DNA from: JAICJJ01 sp039809985
GTDB lineage: Bacteria > Chloroflexota > Chloroflexia > Thermomicrobiales > UBA6265
NCBI GenBank assembly: GCA_039809985.1
Contig: JBDHWC010000003.1
Location: 16,219-80,218 of the forward strand
Direction: 5' to 3'
Length of the DNA: 64,000 nucleotides
Made by a program: the position numbers and the translations under genes. Below are positions 44,570-53,096 of this stretch, in pieces. How positions within the stretch are numbered: the stretch's first letter is position 1; each line of letters begins with the position of its first letter. Under the pieces are notes generated by a model. It had not been told where the DNA came from. It saw only the letters and a list, made by a program, of their open reading frames with translations, and made no database searches.

Positions 44570-45595
44570 GTGCCCCGTTCCGAAGCCGATCCGCAGCCGG
44601 GGGCCGTTCCGACGGTGTCAGGCGAGAAGGTGCAGCAAGTCAGACGGCGACTGCTGACGTGGTTCCGCGCCAACGCCCGCGACCTGCCGTGGCGCAGGAC
44701 TCGCGACCCCTACGCTGTGCTCGTCTCCGAGGTGATGCTGCAACAGACCCAGGTCGACCGCGTGATCCCGTTCTACCTCGCGTTCCTTGATCGGTTCCCC
44801 ACGGCGGAGGCCCTCGCCGCCGCCCCGCCTGCTGAGGTCATCCGGCAGTGGGCCGGCCTCGGCTACAACCGACGCGCGGTCAACCTGCAGCGAACCGCCG
44901 CCGCGGTGGTCGCCAGCGGCGGGTTTCCCAGCGATCCGGCGACGCTGCGCGATCTGCCGGGGATCGGGCCTTACACCGCCGGCGCGGTCTCGTGTTTCGC
45001 CTTCGGGCAGGACGTTGCCTTCGTCGACACCAACATGCGTCGGGTGATCCAGCGCGTCTTCTTCGGTGCGGAGGGCCACGCGGCCGCGGCACCAGAGCGC
45101 CAGATTCTGGAAACCGCCGCCAAGCTGGTCCCAGCGGGTCGCGGCTGGGCATGGAACCAGGCGCTGATCGAGTTCGGGGCGCTGCAATGCACCGCCCGGA
45201 AGCCGGCGTGCGTTGTCTGCCCGCTTCAGACCCAGTGCGCCGCGTTTCCCGCTGCCCTCTCTCCGCTACCGTCGAAGCAAGTCGAGCCCAAGCAACCATC
45301 GGAGCGTTTCGAAACCTCTAGCAGGTACTACCGAGGCCGCATACTCGCCGCGGTTCGCGACACCAGCCCCGCAGGCAGTGGGCTGTCCTTCGAGGAGCTT
45401 GGTGCAAGGTTGCGGCCGGACTACTCGGCCGAGCATCGGGAGTGGCTGGTGGCACTCGTCAACGGGCTCGCCAAGGACGGCTTGGTCGCCGTTGCCGAGG
45501 AGTCGGTCCCCTACGAAGCACAGTCCGTCGAGACCCTGTCAGAGGATTGCAAGGAACAGCCCAGCACGGGACAGGGGCGCGTCCGGCTGCCTTGA
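44570..45595 (+). CDS. mutY: A/G-specific adenine glycosylase MutY
   Basis: Protein of 341 aa. N-terminal DLPWRRTRDPYAVLVSEVMLQQTQVDRV with catalytic Glu54, helix-hairpin-helix LPGIGPYTAGAVSCFAFG, the aspartate in FVDTNMRRV, and a 4Fe-4S loop Cys-x6-Cys-x2-Cys-x5-Cys (CTARKPACVVCPLQTQC). After it, instead of the NUDIX-like 8-oxoG domain, about 100 residues resemble a winged helix (RGRILAAVRD, WLVALVNGLAKDGLVAV), as also seen in actinobacterial MutY. It removes adenine opposite 8-oxoguanine. GTG start four bases after the coaE-dsbA stop. Confidence 0.93.
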   Translation: MPRSEADPQPGAVPTVSGEKVQQVRRRLLTWFRANARDLPWRRTRDPYAVLVSEVMLQQTQVDRVIPFYLAFLDRFPTAEALAAAPPAEVIRQWAGLGYNRRAVNLQRTAAAVVASGGFPSDPATLRDLPGIGPYTAGAVSCFAFGQDVAFVDTNMRRVIQRVFFGAEGHAAAAPERQILETAAKLVPAGRGWAWNQALIEFGALQCTARKPACVVCPLQTQCAAFPAALSPLPSKQVEPKQPSERFETSSRYYRGRILAAVRDTSPAGSGLSFEELGARLRPDYSAEHREWLVALVNGLAKDGLVAVAEESVPYEAQSVETLSEDCKEQPSTGQGRVRLP

Positions 45596-45671
45596 CCCCG
45601 CGGCCTCACCACCGTGGCCCCATCCCCGACGGTACGCGAGCGCGATGAGGACCAACTTGAGTTGCGCCTCG

Positions 45672-45700
45672 CTGCCAACAGGTCCACGGTTTGCTACCAT
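45672..45700 (+). promoter_or_regulatory. Putative promoter of the formate dehydrogenase operon
   Basis: CTGCCA (45672-45677), a 17-base spacer and TACCAT (45695-45700), 55 bases before the fdnG ATG and in the mutY-fdnG gap. Both boxes match four of six consensus bases. No regulator site recognised. Confidence 0.4.
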
Positions 45701-45755
45701 CGCGCCTCGCGCGAGCCGGGGACATCTGCCTGCTGCCCCGGCGGGAGCACCGGCC

Positions 45756-48700
45756 ATGTTCAGCCGAATCGGCAGCGAGTTTCGGAATCGCGTCGGCCTC
45801 GCCCCGAACGTGGCCTCGCGCCGGACCGAGACGTTGAAGCCCCGCATTTCCGAGGCGACCACAACCGTCAGCGTCTGTCCGTACTGCGCCGTCGGTTGCT
45901 CCCAACTGATCCACACCGTCAATGGCACCATTGTCGACATCGAGGGCAACCCCGCGAGCCCGATCAACGCCGGCACGCTCTGCCCGAAGGGCGCGGCCAC
46001 CTTCGGGCTAGTCAACAGCCCGCTGCGCGTCCTCAAGGTGCGCTACCGGCCACCGTTCGGGACCGACTGGGAAGAGCGCACGCTCGACTGGGCAATGGAC
46101 CGCATCGCGCGTCTGCTGAAATCGACCCGCGACGAGACCTACACCGAGTTCGACGACGCGGGGCAACGCGTCAACCGGACGCTCGGCGTCGCCCACCTTG
46201 GCGGCGCGACCCTCGACAACGAAGAGAACTACCTGATCAAGAAACTGTTCACCGCCGGCCTCGGCATTGTCGCCGTCGAGAACCAAGCCCGCATATGACA
46301 TTCCTCGACGGTGCCCGGTCTGGGCGCCCGCATCGGCCGCGGCGGCTCGACCATGTTCCTGCAGGATCTCGCCCGCAGTGACTGCATCGTCATCATGGGC
46401 GCGAACATGGCCGAGAACCACCCGGTCGGGTTCCGCTTCGTGATGGAGGCCCGGGAACGCGGGGCCGAAGTGATCCACGTCGACCCTCGATTCACCCGGA
46501 CCTCGGCCGCGGCCACCCGCCACGTGCCCGTCCGTGCCGGCAGCGACCTCGCCTTTCTCGGCGGACTGATCAACCACGTCCTGACGCACGACCGCTGGTT
46601 CGAACCGTTCGTCCGCCACTACACCAATGCCGCGGTCATCGTCGACAAGGCGTTCCTCGACACCGAGGACCTCGACGGCGTCTTCTCCGGCTACGACCCG
46701 ACAACGGGGACGTACGACCCGGCCACCTGGCGGCTCCCGCAACTCGAGGAACGTGACAAGCCCCGGTCCAACCCAGCCACGGATCCCACCTTGCAGCATC
46801 CGCGCTGCGTCTTCCAAGTCCTGAAACGCCACTTCGCCCGGTACACGCCGGACCTCGTCGCGAAGGTGTGCGGCGTTCCGGAGGCCGACTTCCTCGCGGT
46901 TGCCAACGCGATCTGCGACAACTCCGGGCGCGACCGGACCACTGCGTTCGCCTACTCCGTGGCGTGGACTCAGCACACCACCGGCACCCAGATCATCGCG
47001 TGCTGCGCAATCCTCCAGCTTCTCCTCGGCAACCTCGGTCGCCCCGGCGGCGGAATCATGGCGCTCCGCGGCCACGCCACGATTCAGGGCAGCACCGACA
47101 TCCCGACGCTCTTCAACCTGCTGCCGGGCTATCTGCCGATGCCGACCGCCGACTCTGCGCAGGCAACGCTCGGCGGCTACCTGGCGGAGGCGACCCCGCC
47201 GACCGGCTGGTGGAGCAACACCCCGAAGTACATGGTCAGTCTGCTCAAGGCCTACTACGGACCGGCCGCGAGCGAGGACGACGAATTCGGCTACCGGCAC
47301 CTGCCGCGCATCGGAGGCGACTACTCGTTCCAGCGCATGGTGCCGATGATGCTCGACCGCGAGATCCGCGGCCTCTTCTGCATGGGCCAGAACCCGGCCG
47401 TCGGCGGCCAGAACGCGAAGCTCGCCCGCCGCGGTCTGGCCACGCTCGACTGGCTGGTCGTGCGCGACGCCTTCGAGATCGAGTCCGCGACCTTCTGGCG
47501 CGACGGCCCCGAGGCGCGCAACGGGGAGCAGGACCCTGCGAGCGTCGCGACCGAGGTCTTCCTGCTCCCCGCCGCGCTCACCGCCGAGAAGGAGGGCTCC
47601 TACACCAACACCCAGCGACTCGTGCAATGGCACGACCGTGCCGTCGACCCGCCGGCCGACACCCGGTCGGAAGCCTGGTTCGTCCACGAACTCGCCCGGC
47701 GCGTCCGCCAGCTCTACCGGGAAGAAGGCGGCCCCGGTTCCGAGCAGTTGGCCGCGATGACTTGGGACTACCCGACGCTGTCGAATGGCGAGCCCGATCT
47801 CGATGCCGTGGTGCGAGAGATCAATGGATATGTCGTGTCCGACGGGGCTCCCGTCTCCGGGTTCACCGAGCTCGCGGCCGACGGATCGACCGCCTGCGGT
47901 TGCTGGATCTACGCCGGCATGCTTGATCGCGACGGGGTCAACCACGCGCGACGCCGCGTCGCCGGCGGTCTCGCCGACCTCGAATGGGGCTGGTCGTGGC
48001 CGGCCAACCGACGCACCCTCTACAACCGCGCCTCCGCCGACCCAGACGGTCGGCCGTGGTCCGAGCGCAAGGCGTGGGTCTGGTGGGACGAGACGACTGC
48101 GCGCTGGGTCGGCCACGACGTGCCGGACTTCCCCGCCACCAAACCGCCCGACTATCGTCCGGCACTCGGGGCGGGCGGCGTCGACGCCCTTCCCGGAGAC
48201 GCGCCGTTCATCATGCTCGCCGACGGGCTCGGGCAGTTGTTCGCCTCCAGCCTGAAGGACGGCCCACTGCCCACCCACTACGAACCGTACGAGAGCCCGG
48301 TCGAGAACGCTCTCCACCCGAGGCGCCGGCGCAATCCGGCGGCCATCCCGGTCGACAACGCGCGGAACCGCTACGACCGCAGCTCCGGTCGCGAGTCGCC
48401 GTTCCCGCACGTGCTGACCACGTATCGCCTGACGGAGCACCACACCGGCGGCGGCATGACGCGTTTCGTGCCGTGGCTCGCCGAACTGCAGCCGGAGGGG
48501 TTCGCTGAGATCGACCCGGTCCTCGCCCGGGCAGCCGGGGTGGGCAACCGCGACTGGGTGGTGATTGCGTCGCCGCGCGGCTCGATCACCGTTCGGGCGT
48601 TGGTGACCGGCCGCGTCAAGCCCCTCACCGTCGAAGGCAGAACCGTCCATCAGGTGGGCCTGCCGTGGCACTTCGGATGGGGTGGCATCGCCCGCGGCCC

Positions 48701-48836
48701 GGTGGCCAACGAACTCACCGCCCTCGTCGAGGACCCGAACTCGCTCATCCACGAGGGCAAGAGCGCGACCTGCTCGGTGCGCCGCGCGTCAGACGCCGAG
48801 ATCGCGGCGGCGCGGGAGTGGTCTCGCCATGGCTGA
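45756..48836 (+). CDS. fdnG: Formate dehydrogenase catalytic subunit, selenocysteine-containing
   Basis: One gene of 1027 codons, 1026 residues, read through an in-frame TGA (46296-46298) as Sec181. The junction reads ENQARI-U-HSSTVPGLGA, aligning with the ENQARxUH site of FdnG; both sides match FdnG throughout (GANMAENHPVGFRFVMEA, VDPRFTRTSA, WTQHTTGTQ, RLTEHHTGGG, GLPWHFGWGG). The 4Fe-4S ligands are Cys41, Cys44, Cys48 and Cys76, then Lys78. It binds bis-MGD molybdenum or tungsten and oxidises formate to CO2. A SECIS hairpin follows the TGA. Unlike E. coli FdnG there is no twin-arginine signal or hydrophobic leader at this start. Overlaps the beta subunit by eight bases. Confidence 0.95.
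46296..46298 (+). other. Selenocysteine codon (in-frame TGA) of fdnG
   Basis: TGA at the position where FdnG/FdhF homologues carry catalytic selenocysteine. Frame is identical on both sides and flanking residues (ENQARI before, HSSTVPGLG after) match the family, so it is a recoded codon and not a stop. Confidence 0.95.
46310..46328 (+). promoter_or_regulatory. Bacterial SECIS element
   Basis: GGTGCCC (46310-46316), loop GGTCT (46317-46321), GGGCGCC (46322-46328): a 7-bp stem with one G-U pair and the GGUCU apical loop known from E. coli fdhF. It begins 11 bases after the TGA, as in fdhF. SelB would bind it. Confidence 0.88.
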
Positions 48837-49653
48837 GCCGTGCCACGCGAGCCCCGGCACCCCCGTCGGGTTCCTGACCGACACCACCCTCTGCATCGGC
48901 TGCAAAGCCTGCGAAGTCGCCTGCAAGCAGTGGAACCAGCTTCCCGCCGACGAACCTCTGACTGGTCGAGGACTGTCCGGGCTCAGCTACGACAACACCG
49001 TCGACCTCGGCGCGGAAACGTGGCGTCACGTGTCGTTCGTGGAAGTCGCCGCCGAACCATCTGTCACTCACGGCTCACCTGTGACTGCGTGGCTGATGAT
49101 GAGCGACGTCTGCAAGCACTGCGTCCACGCCGGCTGCATGGAGGCATGCCCGACCGGGGCGATCATCCGCACCGAGTTCGACACCGTCTTCATCCAGCCC
49201 GACGTTTGCAACGGCTGCGGCTACTGCGTGCCCGCCTGCCCGTTCGGCGTGCCGCAACTGAGCGACGAGGCGCACATCGCCCGCAAGTGCACGCTCTGCT
49301 ACGACCGCCTGCGTGGCGGTCTCGAGCCCGCCTGCGCCAAAGCCTGCCCGACCGACTCGATCCGGTTCGGCCCGGTCGCGGAACTGCGGGTGGAAGCCGC
49401 GCTGCGGGTCGAACAACTCCGCGCCGCCGGTCAGGGCCAGGCTGTCGTCTACGGCGACACCAGAGTGGGCGGCACCGGGGGAATCGGGGGGCTCAACGCG
49501 CTCTTCGTGCTGACCGCGCCGCCGGAGACCTACCACCTCCCGGCAAAGCCTGCCCTTCCGGGCGACCGTGCGGCGGGTTCCTACGCGACCACGTTGGTGG
49601 CCGCGGCGGGCATCGCGGCGGCTGCCCTCGTCGCGCTGGGACCGCGCAGATGA
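48829..49653 (+). CDS. Formate dehydrogenase iron-sulfur (beta) subunit
   Basis: Protein of 274 aa with four 4Fe-4S binding sites: CIGCKACEVACKQWN near residue 17, CKHCVHAGCMEACP near 96, CNGCGYCVPACPFG near 126, and CTLCYDRLRGGLEPACAKACP near 150, as in FdnH/HybA. A C-terminal hydrophobic segment (SYATTLVAAAGIAAAALVAL) could anchor it in the membrane. It carries electrons from the molybdenum site to the membrane subunit. ATG lies inside the end of fdnG; its own stop overlaps the NrfD gene (ATGA). Of the FdnH type, but the membrane partner is NrfD-like instead of a cytochrome b. Confidence 0.93.
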   Translation: MAEPCHASPGTPVGFLTDTTLCIGCKACEVACKQWNQLPADEPLTGRGLSGLSYDNTVDLGAETWRHVSFVEVAAEPSVTHGSPVTAWLMMSDVCKHCVHAGCMEACPTGAIIRTEFDTVFIQPDVCNGCGYCVPACPFGVPQLSDEAHIARKCTLCYDRLRGGLEPACAKACPTDSIRFGPVAELRVEAALRVEQLRAAGQGQAVVYGDTRVGGTGGIGGLNALFVLTAPPETYHLPAKPALPGDRAAGSYATTLVAAAGIAAAALVALGPRR

Positions 49654-50657
49654 CGACTCGGCACCCGTCGCCAACGCGGCCCTATCGCGATGTGCCGGTC
49701 ATCCACCGAGCCCACTGGAAGTGGCTGGTCATCCTCTACTTCTTCCTCGGCGGGATTGCCGGCGCGGCCCAGTTCGTCGCCGGGCTGGCTTCCTTGAGCG
49801 ACCGGCAGCGCAATCACCGCACCGCACGCATCGCCCGTCTGGTGTCCTTCTTCGCCTTCCTGCCCTGCCCGCTCTTGCTCGTGCTCGACCTCCGGAAGCC
49901 GTCCCGGTTCCTCAACATGCTGCGCATCGTCAAGTTCCGGTCGCCGATGTCGATCGGCAGCTGGACGTTGGCCCTGTTCGGGGGGGCTGCAACGGCGAGC
50001 GCCCTCCGTGAGACGCTCGGATCAGAAGACCGGGTAGTTCCGCCGACCTGGTTCCGAGCAGCGCTTGAACTCGGGTCAGCGGCTGCGCCCGCCCTCGGCG
50101 TCGTCCTCAGCGGCTACACCGGAACGTTGCTGGCGGCCACCGCGGTGCCCGTGTGGGCCAAAGGCAGCCGTTGGATCGGACCGCTCTTCCTCACGTCGGC
50201 CACGGCGTCCGCAACCTCCTTGGTCGAGACGGTGCTGACGCTCGGCGACGCGCCGCCCTCCGACGCCGAACGGGTTGGCCACCTCGAAGGGATATGTTCG
50301 GTCGCCGAGGTCGCTCTTCTTGCTGGCTGGCTCCGCTCCGTCGCCGCCTACGACCGGCCGCTCCTGCGCGGCGAAGCCGCATGGCCGTTCCGGCACCTAA
50401 CCGTCGGCGCGGGGCTTGCGCTGCCGTTGGCACTCCGTGCTTTCTCGCCCAGACTGCCCCGGCCGGCCCGCACTGCCGCTACCGTGCTGGGAACCGGTCT
50501 GACGCTCACGGGTGGGCTTGCCCTGCGATACGCCCTCGTCGTCGCCGGCGCGGAATCGGCCGACGACCCGGAGGCGACCTTCCGGTTCACCTCCGGCTCC
50601 GCGACGAGTCACCCGCCTGAAGCGAAGCTGGCGTCCGCTACCCGATCTGCTCCTTGA
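49650..50657 (+). CDS. nrfD: NrfD-like membrane subunit of formate dehydrogenase
   Basis: Protein of 335 aa, eight or nine hydrophobic segments. NrfD/PsrC pattern: WLVILYFFLGGIAGAAQFVAG in the first helix, a cytosolic LRKPSRFLNMLRIVKFRSPMSIGSW turn typical of the family, and SGYTGTLLAATAVPVW. It is a heme-free quinone-reactive subunit that would pass formate electrons to menaquinone. Last gene of the formate dehydrogenase operon; its 3' end overlaps the convergent glyS by 20 bases. Confidence 0.9.
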   Translation: MTTRHPSPTRPYRDVPVIHRAHWKWLVILYFFLGGIAGAAQFVAGLASLSDRQRNHRTARIARLVSFFAFLPCPLLLVLDLRKPSRFLNMLRIVKFRSPMSIGSWTLALFGGAATASALRETLGSEDRVVPPTWFRAALELGSAAAPALGVVLSGYTGTLLAATAVPVWAKGSRWIGPLFLTSATASATSLVETVLTLGDAPPSDAERVGHLEGICSVAEVALLAGWLRSVAAYDRPLLRGEAAWPFRHLTVGAGLALPLALRAFSPRLPRPARTAATVLGTGLTLTGGLALRYALVVAGAESADDPEATFRFTSGSATSHPPEAKLASATRSAP

Positions 50658-52056
50658 GCCAACCGGCGACATCGCGGATCGGCAAGCGCTCCTGGCTCAT
50701 GTCGTCGCGATGGCGGACCGTCACCGCGTGGTCGTCGAGCGACTCGAAGTCGACGGTGAAGCAGAACGGCGTCCCGATTTCGTCCTGTCGGCGATAGCGC
50801 TTGCCGATGTTCCCCGTCTCGTCGTACTCGACGAGGAACCCGGTCTCCCGCTCGACTTCGGCGAACAGGCGGCCGGCGAGCTCGCTCAGCTCAGGTTTCC
50901 GCATCAAGGGCAGGATCGCCGCCTTGCAGGGCGCGACTCTTGGCGACAGGCGCAGCACCACCCGGGTGTCCGCCTTGCCGTTGACGTCCACCGTCGCCTC
51001 CTCGTCGTAGGCGTCGAGCAGCAGCACGAGGCAGGTCCGGTCGACCCCGAAGGTTGGCTCGATCACGTGCGGCAGCCAGCGCTCGTTCGCCGCTTGGTCG
51101 AAGTACGTGAGGTCCTCGCCGCTGTGCGTCTGGTGCTGGGTCAAGTCGAAATTGGTCCGGTTCGCCAGCCCGTACAGCTCGCGCCACCCCATGTTGCCGG
51201 GGAACAGGTACTCGAAGTCGACGGTCCGGCTCGAGTAGTGGGACAGTTCGTCCTTGTCGTGCTCGCGGACCCTGAGGTGATCCTCGGCCACGCCGATCGT
51301 CCGCAGCCACTCCCGCATCTCGCTCAGCCACGCCTCGAACGCCTCGGCGCTCTCGCTCGGCTTCACGAAGTACTCGATCTCCATCTGCTCGAACTCGAGC
51401 AGCCGGAAGATGAAGTTCCCCGGCGTGATCTCGTTGCGGAACGCCTTGCCGATCTGGGCGATCCCGAACGGCACCTTCACCCGACCCGTGGCCAGCACGT
51501 TCTTGTACTGCACGAACATCGCCTGCGCCGTCTCCGGCCGCAGGTAGACCTCGGTCCCCGTCTCCTCCAGCGGGCCGATCGTGGTCCGGAACATCATGTT
51601 GAACTGGCGCGCCTCGGTCAGCGTGGCGTTGCCGCAGACCGGGCACTTCATGCCGGCGTCGGCGATCAACCGGGACATCTCGGCCGGGCTCTTGCCCTCG
51701 GCGTGGACGCCGAGCTTCTCCTCGATCAGGTGGTCGGCCCGGAAGCGGCTCTTGCAGGTTCGGCAGTCGACCAGCGGGTCGTTGAAACCGGCGACGTGGC
51801 CGGAAGCCTCCCACACCTTCGGGTGCATCAGGATGCCCGCGTCGAGGCCGACGACGTCCCGGCGGCGGTGCACGAACCTCCGCCACCAGAGATCCTTCAC
51901 GTTCCGCTTCAGCTCGGCTCCGAGCGGACCGTAATCCCACGTGTTGGCCAGGCCGCCGTAGATGTCCGACCCGGGGAAAATGAAGCCGCGACGCTTGCAG
52001 AGCGCCGCGACCTTCTCCATCGTCGCCACCCGGTCCCGCTCAGTCTTGTCCGACAC
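50638..52056 (-). CDS. glyS: Glycyl-tRNA synthetase (dimeric class II type)
   Basis: Protein of 472 aa. Class II motifs: FIFPGSDIYGGLANTWDYGPLG near the start, motif 2 region around GIAQIGKAFRNEITPGNFIFRLLEFEQME, motif 3 in FGVDRTCLVLL, plus RPETAQAMFVQYKN. Two cysteine pairs (CRTCKS and CPVCGN, about residues 95 and 138) may hold zinc. The C-terminal anticodon-binding domain contains ETGNIGKRYRRQDEIGTP. The GTG at 52056 has purine-rich sequence before it; ATG 13 codons later is the alternative. Homodimeric type rather than alpha2beta2. Confidence 0.96.
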   Translation of the reverse strand: MSDKTERDRVATMEKVAALCKRRGFIFPGSDIYGGLANTWDYGPLGAELKRNVKDLWWRRFVHRRRDVVGLDAGILMHPKVWEASGHVAGFNDPLVDCRTCKSRFRADHLIEEKLGVHAEGKSPAEMSRLIADAGMKCPVCGNATLTEARQFNMMFRTTIGPLEETGTEVYLRPETAQAMFVQYKNVLATGRVKVPFGIAQIGKAFRNEITPGNFIFRLLEFEQMEIEYFVKPSESAEAFEAWLSEMREWLRTIGVAEDHLRVREHDKDELSHYSSRTVDFEYLFPGNMGWRELYGLANRTNFDLTQHQTHSGEDLTYFDQAANERWLPHVIEPTFGVDRTCLVLLLDAYDEEATVDVNGKADTRVVLRLSPRVAPCKAAILPLMRKPELSELAGRLFAEVERETGFLVEYDETGNIGKRYRRQDEIGTPFCFTVDFESLDDHAVTVRHRDDMSQERLPIRDVAGWLKEQIG

Positions 52057-52097
52057 CGATCCTCGTCCCCTTCCCCGCCCGATCGTCGAGATCCCGC

Positions 52098-53066
52098 TCA
52101 GTCCGCGCTGCTCACTCGCACGGTCCGACTCACCGCCCGTCGGTTCGCCGTCACCGGCAGGTCCCCGAAGTCGCCGTCGGCATCGGAGACGAGCCGACGG
52201 TAGACCTGCGTCGTCGAGATGCTGACGTGCCCCAGCAGTCGTTGCACCTCGCGCAGGTCGGCCCCTTGCCGCAGGGCGTGCGTCGCGAAGGTGTGACGCA
52301 GCGTGTGCGGCGTGATGTCCGAGATCCCGGCCTGCTCGGCGTACGACTTGAGGATCAGCCAGAAGCCCTGCCGGGTCAGCCGGTTGCCACGGTGGTTGAG
52401 GAAGAGCGCCACCTCCTCCCGCAGCGACAGCTTCGGCCGCGACTCGGCAAGGTACCGGTCGATCGCCCGCACCGCGCTGTCCCGCAGCGGCAGCAACCGT
52501 TCGCGGGTCGAACGCCTGGCGCAACGCACCGTCGCCATCCCGAGGTCGACGTCCTCGCAGTCGAGCCACATCAGCTCGCTGACCCGCATGCCGGTCGAGT
52601 AGAGCGTCTCCAGCATCGCGCAGTCGCGCGTCGCTTCCGGTCGTGCCGCCCCGTTCGACGCCGCGAGCTCTGGCTGCACCAGCAGCCGCGAGACCTCGTC
52701 CCGCGTGATCGCCCGCGGCGTGTACTTGTCGACTTTCGGAGAGGTCAGCCGCTCGGCCGGGTCGCCACGGAGCGTGCCGGAATCCGCGAGGTGGTGGCAG
52801 AACGACTTGATCGCCGCCGTCTTCCGCGCCACCGTCGACGAGGCGTAGTCCCGCTCCCGCAGCACCGCGAGGTACGCCTCGAGGTGGGCCTCGTTCAGCG
52901 CCGCCCAGTCCGCGCCGCCGTGGGCGGCCGGGTCCTCGCCCGCCCTGAGCAGTTCCAAGTACTTGGCGAACTGGTTCAGGTCGTTGCGGTAGGCGAGGAT
53001 CGTGTTGAGGGAGAACCCGCGATCCCGCTCCAGCGCTTGGAGGAATCGCTCGATTTCTCCGTCCAT
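52098..53066 (-). CDS. Tyrosine recombinase, XerC/XerD family
   Basis: Protein of 322 aa, usual length. N-terminal SAM-like core-binding domain (about 1-105), then the catalytic domain with Arg161 (TGMRVSEL), His254 and Arg257 (TPHTLRHTFATH), His280 (LLGHVS) and nucleophile Tyr289. The beta-hairpin lysine expected in GKGxKxR is not seen; the segment reads ARRSTRER, with Arg185 at that position. Likely chromosome dimer resolution, possibly alone or with another Xer. GGAGGG precedes the ATG closely. No adjacent phage or transposon genes and no attachment sites, so it is probably a housekeeping gene. Confidence 0.88.
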   Translation of the reverse strand: MDGEIERFLQALERDRGFSLNTILAYRNDLNQFAKYLELLRAGEDPAAHGGADWAALNEAHLEAYLAVLRERDYASSTVARKTAAIKSFCHHLADSGTLRGDPAERLTSPKVDKYTPRAITRDEVSRLLVQPELAASNGAARPEATRDCAMLETLYSTGMRVSELMWLDCEDVDLGMATVRCARRSTRERLLPLRDSAVRAIDRYLAESRPKLSLREEVALFLNHRGNRLTRQGFWLILKSYAEQAGISDITPHTLRHTFATHALRQGADLREVQRLLGHVSISTTQVYRRLVSDADGDFGDLPVTANRRAVSRTVRVSSAD

Positions 53067-53096
53067 CAGCCCTCCTCTCCCGCCACGCCGTCGTCG

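Noticed and set aside
46296..46310. fdnG as two genes or a pseudogene broken by TGA
   Set aside because: Frame, homology and active-site position are continuous and a SECIS hairpin follows, so it is selenocysteine recoding.
46008..48752. Minus-strand frame of about 914 codons opposite fdnG
   Set aside because: Shadow of fdnG: no domain, no Shine-Dalgarno, and fdnG is certain.
52098..53066. Phage or integron integrase with attachment site
   Set aside because: No flanking direct repeats, tRNA target or phage genes; neighbours are housekeeping genes.
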